Shown: piece by piece, positions 24,801-37,431 of the stretch
Numbering within the stretch: the first letter of the stretch is position 1
Layout: each line of letters begins with the position of its first letter
Assembly: GCF_029227915.1 (NCBI RefSeq)
Contig: NC_079878.1
Span: 5,890,001 to 5,954,000 of the forward strand
Direction of reading: 5' to 3'
Source of the DNA: Hydractinia symbiolongicarpus
Taxonomy: Eukaryota; Cnidaria; Hydrozoa; Anthoathecata; Hydractiniidae
DNA: 64,000 bases
Notes under the pieces: generated by a model
The model's input: the letters and a program-made list of their open reading frames with translations, nothing else
Told to the model about the DNA's origin: nothing
The model's database searches: none
Translations under genes and position numbers: made by a program

Positions 24801-27800
24801 ATATAAAAACAAAGAAGCTCATATTTTATGTTGCATATACACCGTAAATTGAACTGACTTTTAAATGACACCTCCGTCTATGTGCTAATTTTTTTAATGA
24901 GTTCTTCTTCGTAAGGGAACATATTCATTGGAGCGAGCACTTGTTATTTTACCTGACCAGTTAGTTAATGTTTACTCTTCAGATTCAGTTGTTTTAGTAA
25001 ACATGGTAATTAGTCAATGTGCTTACTGACCAACCATACTCACCTGATTCATTAAATTGATGTTCCTCATCTATTGACGGTATACGTTCAATCCTGCTTA
25101 CTGCCTTTTTCTGACTCATTCTATGTCTTAACATCTAAAAATAATAAATTTTATTTAACTTTTAGAATACACACCCACTTTTGAAAAGATCCTTTTTGGC
25201 CCATAAAATAATTTGCTTTTCAAAATTTAAATTGCAAGTTGGGGCAATGGAAAAGACTTAGATGGTTTGTGTTGATACCGTTGGATAACACAATTCATCT
25301 CTTTCTAAAATATACCAAGCACTTTTATAACAATCTAGTCGACATAAGTTATGGCGCTCCAACTATGGTGTTTATTTTCAATTGTAGATCAACATGATTG
25401 TTGCCTAAGGGTTAATATTATTTATTTTAAGTGAATATAATATAAAAGAAGGTATGGTTCTTACCTCTAAAGCTGATACAAAGAAAATCCTATTAGATGC
25501 CTCTGTTCGTGGTATACATTTTAAATCGTCGACTAAAAACTCTGTCGTTCTTTCTATATGCTGCTGTTTTACCTAAAGTTGTTTGAAAACGAAATAAATT
25601 ATCAAAAATTTGTATTACATGAAACCGGTTTGCAAATTATTCATTTTTGTGTTTTATTCAAAACATTCAATTTTATTTACGCTATTCCAAAACAAATTCA
25701 CATATTTTTGGTAATTTTAAGTTTAATGAACCCAAACACCCAGAGTATCTTCAAGAGTTTTCTTGTATACTAACATGTTACTTCATGGTCTGCCAAAGGC
25801 AAATTTGATTTATTCAATTTTCCTTAGTTGTTGAAAAGGGGAAGCATAAAGGGACACATCTATATAATAATACAGAAACTGTGTGTGCCTGTCTGTCTGT
25901 AACCGGCAAAGTGGATTTTCTTTTGATTTCACCGATAAATGCATGTCTCAAATGCAAACTGACAAGATAAAGGTCGCGAAGTCAATAATACTAATTAACA
26001 GCAATATCTTAATTTAAATTAATGAAGGCATTACAGTGCAGTTATAACTTTGAGGCCAAATAACTTGGAATTCAAGATGATGTCAGTCATTTTCCACCAT
26101 GTGGGTAACTTGGGACAACCTTAAATAAAATTGGGTCATTTTCCAAAACTTAGATCCCAAAATCTGTTTCATATAAACAAATTAATGATGTCATCAAAGA
26201 ATCTTTAAACCTTATCTCTCGTTATAAAATATCTCTCGCTATAAAATATAAAAGGTCTTAGGTGTTTATCTACAGCACATGATTCTCTACAAGGTTCTTG
26301 CCCAGCATTTCAAACTCGACACAATAGCAATTAGGAGTTGAGGAATTTATAAATTTAATTTTTTGTTCGTTGGCAGCTCCTTCCTGACGCCAGCAAAATT
26401 ATTAAGCCGTTAAATCTTCTTTACCATTTGTTGAAAGCATATTTATTTTGCTTAGCATTTCAGATTTAATACAATACAGGCAACTGATAAAGCTTTTTCA
26501 CACTTTTTTTTCAACAAAATTAATTTTCTTTTTCATTTTTTCTCTGCCTAAGTAGATTTTTCCGGTTTATACAACTAGTTATTATTAAAGGAAACAAGCA
26601 TGCAACATGGAAGAACTTGTTTGAGTACATCGCTGATTGTAGTATACATACTCACCAGTTCAATCATCTCAGGATCGCCTTCAGCAGACGCATCCCATCT
26701 ATTGTTCAGTATAAAAATGTTTGGCTTTGATAGCTTGTCATTGACTTTATGAAAAAAACTTTTTTCCTAGAAGAAAAAAAAAGGTTGTGTACCTTTATTG
26801 AAACTACTTGCAAGAAGGTATTCATTTTTAATTTCGACTTATTCGAAAAGAATGATAGCACTAAACTTTGTTTTTCTATCTATATGTACAATGTTTTCTA
26901 TGTACGTACCGTGTGATTAATGGTAGATTCTGAATTAACAACCAAAACAAAAACATCTGCATCCAAGCAATGCTTATCAATCCAGCTATCCAAATCAGGG
27001 CTGACATCTATACCAGGACTATAAAAAAAGCATTGTCAGAAAAATCTGATTGAACCTCACAGACATATCTTAATTTCCCAACTGAATTTTTTTAATACAA
27101 AAATTAAATAGTAAAGATTTTTAATCAAATTACTATTTGAAAATCTTTTACTAAAGCCTTTAAAATGAAGGTGCTGATTTGAACATGAAACAAGTTTATA
27201 GGCGGCTTAAGTTTTCCACCTGAATATTGCACATACCTGTCCACAAAAACAACATCATCTTTAAGTAAAGGACATCCTGACGTAGGCCAGTATACTTTTA
27301 ACAAGCTACTGCTATCAAGTTTTTGATTATGAAGAGCATGCGCTAATTGTTGTAGTGACTAAATAAACAAAAGAAGGACATCTTCTTAAAATAGGAATGC
27401 TGCAATCTTGTAAGATATGGATTATCAAAACACATTACATGTTAGGCTATTCCACAATAACTAAACCATACAGACAGCACAAAAATACAGTGTGACAACA
27501 TGGCGTAGAATGATGCAACTTTTAAGGTAGCCAAACATATTTGGCTTAGTCCCCTAATTAAATGTTTTTCCAGGCTCTTTCACCTGATCATAAAATTTAC
27601 ACTATTCCTTAATGAAATGTGAATTGACAGTGAAGTCCTAAAAATAATAAAACATTTATATTTTAATCATTCAGGCTTGCTCCCCTTGGGGTCATCTCAG
27701 GATCAAAGATCTGAACCCCAAGACACCAATGTTATGGACACTGTAAGAAATTTGCATTATTGTGCAAAATAAGAAAAAAGGGAAGGCTTTTTAGGGTGAG

Positions 27801-29411
27801 TATATTTTAAACAGTAAAAATCTTACCTCAACACTTCTTCTCTCACCCTTTTCATTTGAAGTATCAACCATAAAAGCCTCATCGCTATCACCACCAAGCA
27901 CACTGACAAAACAATTCGTTGTGTGTCCAATACCAGCTGGAAGAATTTTATCAGACAGCATTGCATTAACAACTGTGCTTTTTCCATTACTTGTACGACC
28001 AAAAAAAGCAACTTTCATACTGTCTCTTTTCAGGACTTCATTGATACTCAATGCTTGATTTAAAAAGTTATCAACCTAAAAATAAAAAAAAGTTATATAT
28101 GTAAAATTTGTAGCAACATTGGTGGGTCAACGAAGAATTGTTTGTAGTTAGGATGCTAAGTGTATGCACCATAATTCTAGAAGTCCTGTTAGGATGCCAA
28201 TTTACGTTTTATAGTTCTGAAGACGGTGCAGATGATTTGGTTGTCATAGTAGAGCCCATGGAAAAATTAGTTGAAAGGTTTAAGAAGTGAAAGAAGGACT
28301 ATAGAAAGAAAGAGTTGAGAGGGAATGTAGCGAAATCTAAAGTTACAATTAGTAGTCTAGCGTGGCTTTAAAGTAGTCAAAAGGGTAGTAACTTAATTTT
28401 TTCAAACTTTTAGGCATTCTTGTTGATTTACTTAAAAGGTAGATTGTATGATTCCTGCGTTGAAAAGTAGTGAGACATGAGCAGTAAGCTATAAACAGGA
28501 AGATCTTCACTATTTGGAAAGGAATTTTATGGATATTTAACATCACTGTGAGAGACATAAAAAGTTAGATAAGATAAGAAACAGGCTATGTAACAGTAGC
28601 ATTAGAGATTCTCCGATGAAGAGGTAGAAGCAAAAAAAAAAGACAAATAAAAATAAAATGTTTTAATTTTATTCAGTAATAGTTAAACAAAGATCAAACA
28701 ATACAGACAATACAAATTTGTGCAAAATTATCATGCTGTAAAGTTTTACTTTGAATAAAATGAGTAAGAATGAATGAAGCTTTGATGTCTAAAAGGACCT
28801 TAACATATTTAATATAAGTTTTTTTTACAGGAGTTAAGTTTTAAAGCTGGCTTTCTAACAAGTTATACACTTGTTAAAATTTAAATATAAATAAATATAA
28901 TATAATATAATATATAATATAAATATTTTTGATAAAAACTCCATGCCAATTGACATATAAAAAATCAACAGGTTATGTAAGATCTGCAAGAACACAGTCA
29001 GTGGACCCAGCATCATTTCCAACTGATCACGGGATGTCGACATTTTTAAATCCCCAATCAGGGCTTTGCAAGCAAACAAAACAAGAAAGTGATGCAATAA
29101 GCTTATATGTATATAATATAAAATATATAATTAATATTTTGTAATGTTAATATGAGAAAAGGAAGTTTATTTTTACTTACATGTCTTATGTCTGACCTTG
29201 TAGCGTTGTCACTAGCCTCACTGATATCACAGTCAATGAGAAACAACCTTGATTCTTTCAAATACTTGAATATTTCATCATAAGTCTGAGTGATTCTTTT
29301 TTTTGCTCTGACAAATCTTTGCAAAGGAGAGTTGATTGCACCTTCTACACTATTCCCATTTGTTTTTTTCTCAGCAATTGAAATCGATTTCTTTAAAACT
29401 TTATTTGGCAT
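18830..29411 (-). CDS. mfn: Mitofusin, outer mitochondrial membrane fusion GTPase
   Basis: Eighteen coding exons join in phase: 29411-29181, 28075-27827, 27358-27237, 27018-26910, 26766-26656, 25572-25465, 25134-25044, 24502-24319, 23536-23410, 23317-23213, 22992-22890, 22783-22723, 22574-22418, 21600-21503, 20848-20707, 20243-20124, 19762-19686, 18964-18830. Total 776 codons (human MFN2 757). GTPase motifs: GRTSNGKST (103-111), GIGHTTN switch I, DSPG (200-203), NNRWD (258-262). Later blocks: [33 protein letters not shown], paired membrane spans ~642-690 ending in YLYERAMWT, and the HR2 coiled coil from 707. The last ~20-25 residues should sit in one more exon that I could not place; the frame ends with a split codon (phase 2) at 18830. 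Function (tethering and fusing mitochondria) follows from the family. Confidence 0.95.
21012..21107. repeat. ~30-bp tandem repeat in a mitofusin intron
   Basis: Three copies of ttttactatgaattacgc at 21013, 21042 and 21072, with a partial fourth, in the intron between exons 14 and 15. Confidence 0.85.
25573..26655. other. Mitofusin intron 5, possible Helitron-like fragment
   Basis: The 1.08-kb intron contains tatataataatacagaaact followed by gtgtgtgcctgtctgtctgt at about 25860-25910, resembling the 5' end of the Helitron-like repeats at 56.65 kb. No matching 3' end was found. Confidence 0.3.
28076..29180. other. Mitofusin intron 1
   Basis: A 1.1-kb intron with an (aatat)n tract near 28893-28925. 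The short frames inside it are not coding. Confidence 0.6.
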
Positions 29412-30002
29412 CGTTGGATGTATATAACTTACATAATAAGTTTCAGATCATATGATAGGTGGGTAACTAAACATATAGATGCATAAATATAAATAGTAAA
29501 TACTAGTTATCGCACAGTGCTGAGAAAAATATTGGCAATATTTTTTGAGTGTTTTTATGTTCTCACTACATATTTCACAAGCCTTTAGGTGAGTGAAATA
29601 TATGATATATCATGTTAATTTCACATAGCCGGTTGCACACTGCTTGATTATGTTCACGATATCGACAAGAATTGTTATAGGGGCCAATAAAATCACTGCA
29701 AGGTAATTTATTTCATTTATATTCATGAACTTATAAATTATTTGAATTTATGAAGTCACATGCGATTTAGATTATTATAACAAATTATGTTTGTCACACT
29801 TGGAAGAACTTGAATAGAAATAAAAACTATGAATTTTCAAAAGAATAAATTATCATTGTGAAGCCAAATGACACAGAACTCCATCGACTGTTGAAACAAA
29901 AGAAAATTTTTGAATCATAATGTATATTTGTGAAAATAAATTCACTGACAAGTTTTCGTTTTTAAGAGCATAATAGGTGTTTCCTACGAATTTTCAACCA
30001 TT

Positions 30003-30114
30003 AAAGGGAAAAATATAAGCTTTTTGCACACTAAATCAGCGAATCAAAGGAAAAATATAAGCTTTTTGCACACTAAATCAGCCAATCAAAGGAAAAATAT
30101 AAGTTTTTTGCACT
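30003..30114. repeat. 42-bp tandem repeat
   Basis: Two full and one partial unit of aaaggaaaaatataagcttt followed by tttgcacactaaatcagcga; units start at 30003, 30045 and 30087. Confidence 0.9.
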
Positions 30115-31182
30115 CTGTATATATGTAGAAATTGCACTCGTTTCTCAGTTTGAAAAACAAAGTACAGCATATATTTCGTGCAGATTAGCCAATCAAGTTG
30201 CAAGAAAAACTCAAAGTATATGATAAGGTCTTACAGAGACCTACAACATTAAGCAAAAGTAAAGGTTCACAATTACCACATATACAATAAAAAACAGTGA
30301 ACTACCTAATTAATATTGCTTTACTTGTTCTACTGTACCATTTTAATTAACATATTAAAATTCTTAACATGTCTTAGAGATGAAAGGTGTTCATTGCCAG
30401 AGAAAGCTTGTCAAAAACGAACTCTGCATCTTATATGAAACATAAAAGCCAATCAAACAAACATCATATTTTACATATAGTTTATTTTAAAACTAATTTC
30501 ATGTAGCTCAAACTCCTTATACTGTAAACAATAAAAAAATTTGATTCATAAAACATCAGATCACTGAAAAGTTTAAGGGACAAAGGGACAAATTTTGGTG
30601 GAACCAATTGTAGCTGAATGCCATATATATAGCTACGTAGCTGTACACATTCCATTATTTTATTTCCATCAATATGCTCTTTTGGCTCTGAAAAAATCAA
30701 ATTGATTCCACAACACCATGAATCAAATTTGAAGACATTTGAGGCCTTTTAATGAGAATTTTTTTCCTTTTCTTGGGAAGACGACAGTATTTTCTTGTAA
30801 AAACATTTTTATATTTTTCCAAAAAAAATTGAGAGTACTTGAGGAGGTTTTGAAGGTAAAGCCATAAGTAAAGAACAAATTATAACAGATTGTAAAATTA
30901 AAGTTGAGGGTATTTAGGAAAATTGTTAAAAATCTCCTTTTGAGAATTGAGGACTTGAGGAATTGAGGAGGAAGGAAACTTTTTAAAATTGAAAAGAATT
31001 GAAGAGTTTTAGGTAGGTGTGGTGTTGCTTAACCCTATTCGGGCCAGGAGGGGCGCATTCCGCCTGTCCTCCCTGCGTTTTGTTCTTGATAATCATGGCT
31101 ATGATACTTACTGAGTTTCAGTATTTATCTATTATACACCCGCATGCCAAATTTTTAGGTCCTTCCATATTGGCTATTGGAA

Positions 31183-31364
31183 GAACCGCGTGGCTGGATT
31201 TCTTGTGTAACACCTGGTTACCAACGACAAGGGTCCAAGCAGTAGAGATTCATGTCTATGTAGTTCTTTTAACTAAGTCAAGAGTCTGTGAATTAGCTAG
31301 GATAATGAGATTGGCTGTGAATAGGCTTACTCCTGTATTAAAGGATCAGGACTATTCAATAAAT
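31183..31364 (+). repeat. Dispersed repeat, copy 1
   Basis: Shares about 180 bases with 41495-41678, including blocks such as tagttcttttaact-agtcaagagt and gtgaattagctagga. Roughly 80% identity by eye. Confidence 0.8.
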
Positions 31365-32851
31365 GACTATTCAATAAACGCCTGCATATATACGGGCGAG
31401 TTCGGGCGACTTTTCAAATAAAATTGGCAGTTGTCCCCTGAAACTGCCCGCACTTTCCCGAACTTGCCCGGAACATTCCCGAAATGCAATTCCTTGTAAC
31501 AAACCATGCGGAAGATGGTTGGGAAGAAGGCGCTTAAAGAGAAAGGAGTTAATAAAGTTTATATATAAGTTATTTATACAGTAAACTTTTTCAAAAACCA
31601 TCAAAAACAGTTCTTTTAAGAATTTCGCTACCATAAGTTTATTTTAATTTTTATAGTTTTTTTGAATCATATATTAGTGTCTGTTTTTTTATTCTTCGGG
31701 CATTGCTCGGGCCTATGTTTTTTCAGGCGAATACTTGAATTTTTTTTAAAACGCCGAAATCGCCCGAAAACGCCCGCACTTTTTACGGCGTATGCGGCTT
31801 ATTGGTACCCTTGTGCCTAACTTCACCTTATGGCGTGCGGTCTGTTACACTCACCAACAAGATTTTGGCATGTGATGGCTCGCACGCCAGAGATTATACT
31901 TCTGTCCAAGCCTGCATAAACTGAAGTAGAAATTTTAAATGACAGACTGCTGTGATCAAGGATATCTAGTGAAATTTCCAATTTCTGAAAATTAATAAAA
32001 AATCTATGTTTGTTTTGCAGTCCTGCAATTTGTAACCCCACACTTGAACACACAACACAGAGTTTGAACATATTATGTAACTAGAACCTCATCTGACTTA
32101 GTTTGTACATGATATATACCTACAACTCTGGACATAATATATTACGAAATGATCTCTCTATCATTTCCACTTTTAAGAATGAGCTAAAAACAGACAATTT
32201 CTAAGGAGTGTGAAAAAGAAGTTTTTTCCAGGTTTTTTATAATTTTTATATATCTTTGCCACAAAGAATAGCTCAAATTTGGTCAAAATACATCCTTTCA
32301 GACAACTCCAGACATAATGTAGTGGGAAAGAGTGCAGTATTTTAAAGATTGCTACCACAAAGCAATTAATAATGCCATTTCACGTATCACAATTCAAACT
32401 TGTGGGAGTCTTTACAGCAGACTTCTTATAGGATCTTAGGTTATTTTGTTAGCTAGATGGAATTTCCGTTTTTTAGCTTATTCTAGACAGACAGATAGAT
32501 CTAATAATCTATATAGAACAAGATAAAAAACGGTATGTGCGAGCTAGAGAGCTAGCCTGCATTATACGACGAGGAGCTCAGAAAGCATTCAATAAAATTT
32601 TTAACATTTCTAACAGTAACATAACTGGATGGGGAAAATTCTGTTAACTCTAAGTAAAGAGGTATACAAACAAACAAAAAAGATAGCTAGCTAGCTACAG
32701 TTTTATCGGAGACTGGACAACTAGACATGTGCATCTTTTGCTGCATCCTTTCCGAGGCTAAGTTGCAACTTGGTGTAACCTGACACGAAACTAACGTCCG
32801 TGGGGCACGTTTCGGTCGTTGGACCCTTCTTTGACCCAGCTGGGAACCCCT

Positions 32852-32937
32852 CAACCTCGTTCCCAGGGTATTTTGCTTAGGTAGCGGCCATACTGTAATA
32901 ACGCCTTGGGGATCACAAGGCCCTGGGAACGAGCTTG
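32852..32937. mobile_element. 86-bp MITE, CAACCTCGTTCCCAGGG termini
   Basis: The left end caacctcgttcccaggg pairs with the right end ccctgggaacgagcttg. Flanks ggaacccct (32843-32851) and ggaacctat (32938-32946) match at 7 of 9 positions, consistent with an aged 9-bp target-site duplication. Same family as 62835-62911. Confidence 0.7.
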
Positions 32938-34212
32938 GGAACCTATGTTTGACGCTCATTAATTTCCATATAATTCGGATTTAATATGTTGCTCATACCC
33001 CATTTTTCCAAAATCTTTTCGTCAATGTAGTTGCGACCAATTTGTAATCTTCTGCTTGGCGTTTGAACACCACCGGTTCTTATGAACCTCACAAAGGCCC
33101 AGTATAACACTACCCCGTTTCATCATCAAGGCTACAGCTACGGGATTGGAGTTGGACGTGATCATAGAGAATCACGCAGTAAAATCCAAGCAACGTCCTA
33201 AATCTTAAGTTTATAAAAACGAGTACGATAGTGATAAGCTAATCTTATAAGGGCTTTCTTTTTTCTCCTTGACTTTTATCGAACGGCAAGACTGGACAAC
33301 TTCCAAACGTCGCAATTTTAAGGTCATATGCAAGAACGCCAGGCGGTACCGAGGCTTTCTTTTTCTCCTTTCCTAATATCAGAACAATAAAAAGAAGTCT
33401 AGGAACGAGGTTATTATAGGTTCCTTGTTTATCCAGTTCAAGCATCAGTTGCTTTAGCTTTAATAACTGAGCTGATTTTAAAAATTGTGTAGTTTACGAA
33501 TAAAGGAGACTGGATATCACATGAGACGAAGAGCTTTTCTTATTCAAAGTGTTCAGCCTTCTTGCATCAAATATTATTGTTTTTTAAGTTTGTGATGTTT
33601 TTGAGGTCCAATCTTATTCCAATATGTGACCAGCGCAAAATAAGCTCTGGAGTCGGGGTTGGGACAGCAGGACTTACAAGAAAGAGATACGTGGAGTGTG
33701 TTTTCTTGGTTTTATTATAAATTACAAAATTATAAATAATATGATTTAAACATCAGTAATGTCGATAGTATATGTAGGATTCTTACCCTGTCTAGTTTTA
33801 AGTCTCATAGTCTTACAAATGTTGCTTGCTTCAACGCCGCTGAAGCAAATATTTAGTGTCCAGATGCTACATAAAATACAAAATAAAATTTAAGATATTT
33901 ACAAAATTGCTTTTTCTTTTGACGTGATTTATATTATATATGCTTATTCAAGGTGAATTTCAATAAAGCAGGATTTTTTGCTCACTCGTTAATATCGCTC
34001 AGTTGATTACGTAGGGCATGCAACATTGAAACGAGATTTATGTCAAGTAGTTATAGAGAAAAAAAAATCTCTCCTAGCCTGTGCACAGAATACTGTTTTA
34101 TGGAAATTCATAATATTTTATTAATTTATATATATGTTTTTTAATTGGCAGAAAATTGGGAGAAAAAACCTTGATATAACTTTGCTGGAATCCTCTATTC
34201 ACTCTTGTTGCA

Positions 34213-37200
34213 TTATACGCAAAAGTATTCATCGACCATTTCTTTTCTCTCTTTACAGTTCACTTCACAGCAATAAACAAATCTACAATTTGATCTAACG
34301 ATTCTCTCCACTCTTTTCGCTCCTCTTCCGTAACAACATAAGTCGTCACATGACCGAACACCGGCTTTGTATTGGTCAGCAGAAACATATCGCGGACATG
34401 CGCGATGTTTTATACCTGCGCTGTATCTAGATTTCCGACAATAATCCGGCGAGAAATCATAAAATTCTAATTGTTTAACATCAGCAATGTAACCTCGTTT
34501 TCGTCTAGAAGGTAACCTGGTTTTTGCTTTCTTTCGATTTATAATCTCTCTCAACCTGACGATCTGTTTTGAGTTTTGCTCAACTATTTTTTGATTTAAA
34601 GGATTAAAGTGAGCCTCGGTGTACTTCTGATAGATGGGAGTTGATATTTTTCGGAAATTGTTAGGAATTTTTTCAGAACAAATTTTAACTACACAGCTAC
34701 CGGAAACACCATGACAACGACATACCAAGCCAGCGGATTTATAAACTTCCTAGAAAATCAATCAAATAATCGATTAATCATCAACGCACCACTCAAAGCG
34801 TAATAAATAGTCTTTCGCGTGTAACCGTGTTAAGGCCAAAATGGTGTAGTACTCTGGACTTGTAATCGTACATTTTACTGACTACTATGCGGGTAATGTA
34901 ACTTAGTTATCGTCAAGAGCCCTTAACGATAAAGATAGAATGAATTTCGAGAATATTCAACATCCCGTTACTTATTTTGTAGCTATCACTGCTACATATC
35001 TAAGCTATGCAATCATAAGCATGATAAAAAAACTCGCCTGCAAACCAAGTTGACTATTTCGGACATTAAATATTGCTCGAATATCACTCGATTTTTCCCC
35101 TTTAAAAACAAAATCTTTCCACACGTTAACACCAAATTTAATGTTATCATCACAAGCCTCATTTTTGATGTGAGTCGAGTTAAGCAAGCGAGTATGTTGA
35201 AGCTTGACATTTTCAGGTTTCACACATCGATTGTAACAACCATAAATACGACCTTGTGAACATTCACGAATCACGTGATATGTCAATGATGCTGATGTCA
35301 GCGCATAAATGAAAGCTGTCTCACGGCAACCTAAAGTAATAGATGTGTATTTTAGTCCAAATTACCCAAATAAATTACTTAAAAGACATTACTTCAAACT
35401 ACGACTTCAAATGTAAGAACCTGGTTCTGCTACATGTTATAAGGCCAACTGGATTTAGGTGAAGTTACTCAACTCATATTCAATTGATAACAGTTACAAC
35501 TTTTGGTTTTGTACATGTACAACTTTTCTCATATATGTCACACCATTCAGGCTTTGATTTCTAAGTATAAGCACCCTTATAGAATAAAAATTCTAATACA
35601 AAACTTCTTAGTTGGTTGTGTTGTTTTTTCTTTAATCAGACGTTGAGCAGATTGACTGGCACCTAATTTTATGGTTGACACCTATAGTTTTATAGTACTA
35701 ATCCAGTTCTTGAGAAAAGGAGTGAAATAAATTTAAATTTCGAGCATGATTACAGCACAATGTCGGCTTCATCCATTATGTGTAAAAAAGGTATATCATT
35801 TATCGTGAGCAAAACGTATTTGCATTAAAATATGTAACAAAGGTAATAAAATAATAAACATAAAAATAAATTTAGGTTTTACACACCTATATCGACGATA
35901 TCTCCAAATGGCTTTAGAGGATTTGTTGATTTACAATTCCATCGGTTGTACTTAAAAAGTCGTTGACATTCCGAAGTAGAGGTATGTACTACTTTTTTGA
36001 TAAGACCACGTTGAGAAGGATGATGCTTCAAATACTGTGCATGGTAGCCATTTTGATTCAAAACATGAGGACTTACAGCAACTCTCCTGAACATAAAGAA
36101 TATGTCGAAGTAAATATAGTTTTTATTTATTTTTTTACCTTCTTGATGTTCAATACAAGTTTTGTTTATCTCAATGAACATAAAATGCAATTTCTTTTAC
36201 GACGATGTCCAGTTGATTCATGTTCAGTTAGTGCTTTTAAAGAGGGTAATAAAAGAATAATGAAAGAAAGTGTAAAATTTAACTTTTTATTGATATATTA
36301 ACCCTAGTAATGAGCTGTTTGAATATATCTTTTTAGGAGGGGGAGAAGGGAGGTGGTTACGGTGTAGGACCACCTCCATCAACTTTTCACCATTCTTTAT
36401 AATATTGTAATTTGGACAATGTACAAAGTAAGTAATACCTATGATTAAAAATCTTTGTTTAGCAGAACTCCTAGTAACTCGGAAAATACAATTTTAAAAA
36501 TATTTTATGAAAAGTTTCCAAGTTTTTACGCCTATAAGGATATTAGGAGTTATAATGAAGAAAGTGAGTTTGTGCATAAATAGAGTCAATGTATAAAAGT
36601 TTTCCTAAAGATTCCCCAAAAAATATTATTGACAAGAAAAAGGCAGAAAGAAAAACGACTTCTCTCCTGCATCATCCAAAATTGATCCTATTTATAAAAC
36701 TACCAATAATAATGAAGATAAAGATGCAGTAAATATATCTCACATGTGCACCGTTCTTCCTATAATAGAATTACTAAGCTTTGATGCTTTTTTAAATCAC
36801 AAGACATTAAGCCAAAACGATTTTATGATCGTTTATTTTTTTTTTCTTCTAAACAAGGTGATTGAACCACCATCCTTTCAATTTTTCACTCAAAACTTTC
36901 CAAGGTTAAGATGTTGGTTTGGCATCTGCCGGACTTCTGGTAATATCTTATTAACATTTTGACTCGCTTTTAAGCAAAACATAATATGTTAAATATTTTA
37001 TATTTCAAGAAAACTTTCGTAAAGTGGTTCTTCTGCCGATTCTTTATTTTGGATTGAAATGAATTCAACACTTTTAACGCAGTGAGAAGTCCAGGCAAAG
37101 TTCAGTTACAGTTGTCTTTCCCTGCTCAAGGAAATTTAAATTCAGACGTTTATAGTTTCTTTCTCTTCCCACCCTTCTCTATCTTATGTACAAAAATCGT

Positions 37201-37431
37201 AGATGTAAATATATACATTGAGAAACAAATAGAAATATTTTTACATATAATTGTAATTTTTATTACTTTTTTTTGTCAAATAGTAAGATGATAGATAAAT
37301 AATGAAATAAAAACAAACCAACAACATAAAAGCAAATAAACATACCACCAGTAACTTTCTTCACCATTTACCAACGATGTTTTGGTATATACACAGAAAA
37401 AAAATAGGATAAAAACTTTGTAAAATTTCAT
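34213..37431 (-). CDS. wnt: Wnt family secreted signalling protein
   Basis: Exons 37431-37346, 36086-35887, 35330-35038 and 34749-34213 join in phase into 371 residues, normal Wnt length. Exon 1 encodes a hydrophobic signal peptide (MKFYKVFILFFFCVY) and WW, typical of Wnt N-termini. Exon 2 has ECQRLFKYNRWNC; exon 3 RETAFIYALTSASLTYHVIREC and CDDNIKFG. Exon 4 has CRCHGVSGSC, whose Ser209 is the Porcupine palmitoleoylation site, and a Cys-rich C-terminus ending CCEVNCKE. The three introns use acceptors ttcag, tttag and ctag; the exon 3 donor reads cag|gcgagt, a GC donor. Unusual: the tryptophan common after the lipidated loop is Ser (KICSEKIP), and the segment normally reading WGGC is NEAC. The subfamily was not assigned. 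Confidence 0.93.

Larger units (their letters stand above)
29412..34212. other. Intergenic region upstream of mitofusin, repeats only
   Basis: It holds the mitofusin 5' flank, a 42-bp tandem repeat (30003-30114), a dispersed repeat (31183-31364), CCCG-rich direct repeats (31395-31480 and 31695-31790), a short inverted-repeat element at 32852-32937 and a related fragment near 33400. I see no gene exon. The 134-codon frame at 31017-31421 is repeat-derived. Confidence 0.5.

Noticed and set aside
31017-31421. 134-codon plus-strand frame with LTLFGPGGAHSA
   Set aside because: Repeat-derived; its second half is the dispersed repeat also found at 41.5 kb.
32687-32959. 90-codon minus-strand frame
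   Set aside because: Overlaps a MITE and contains its terminal repeats.
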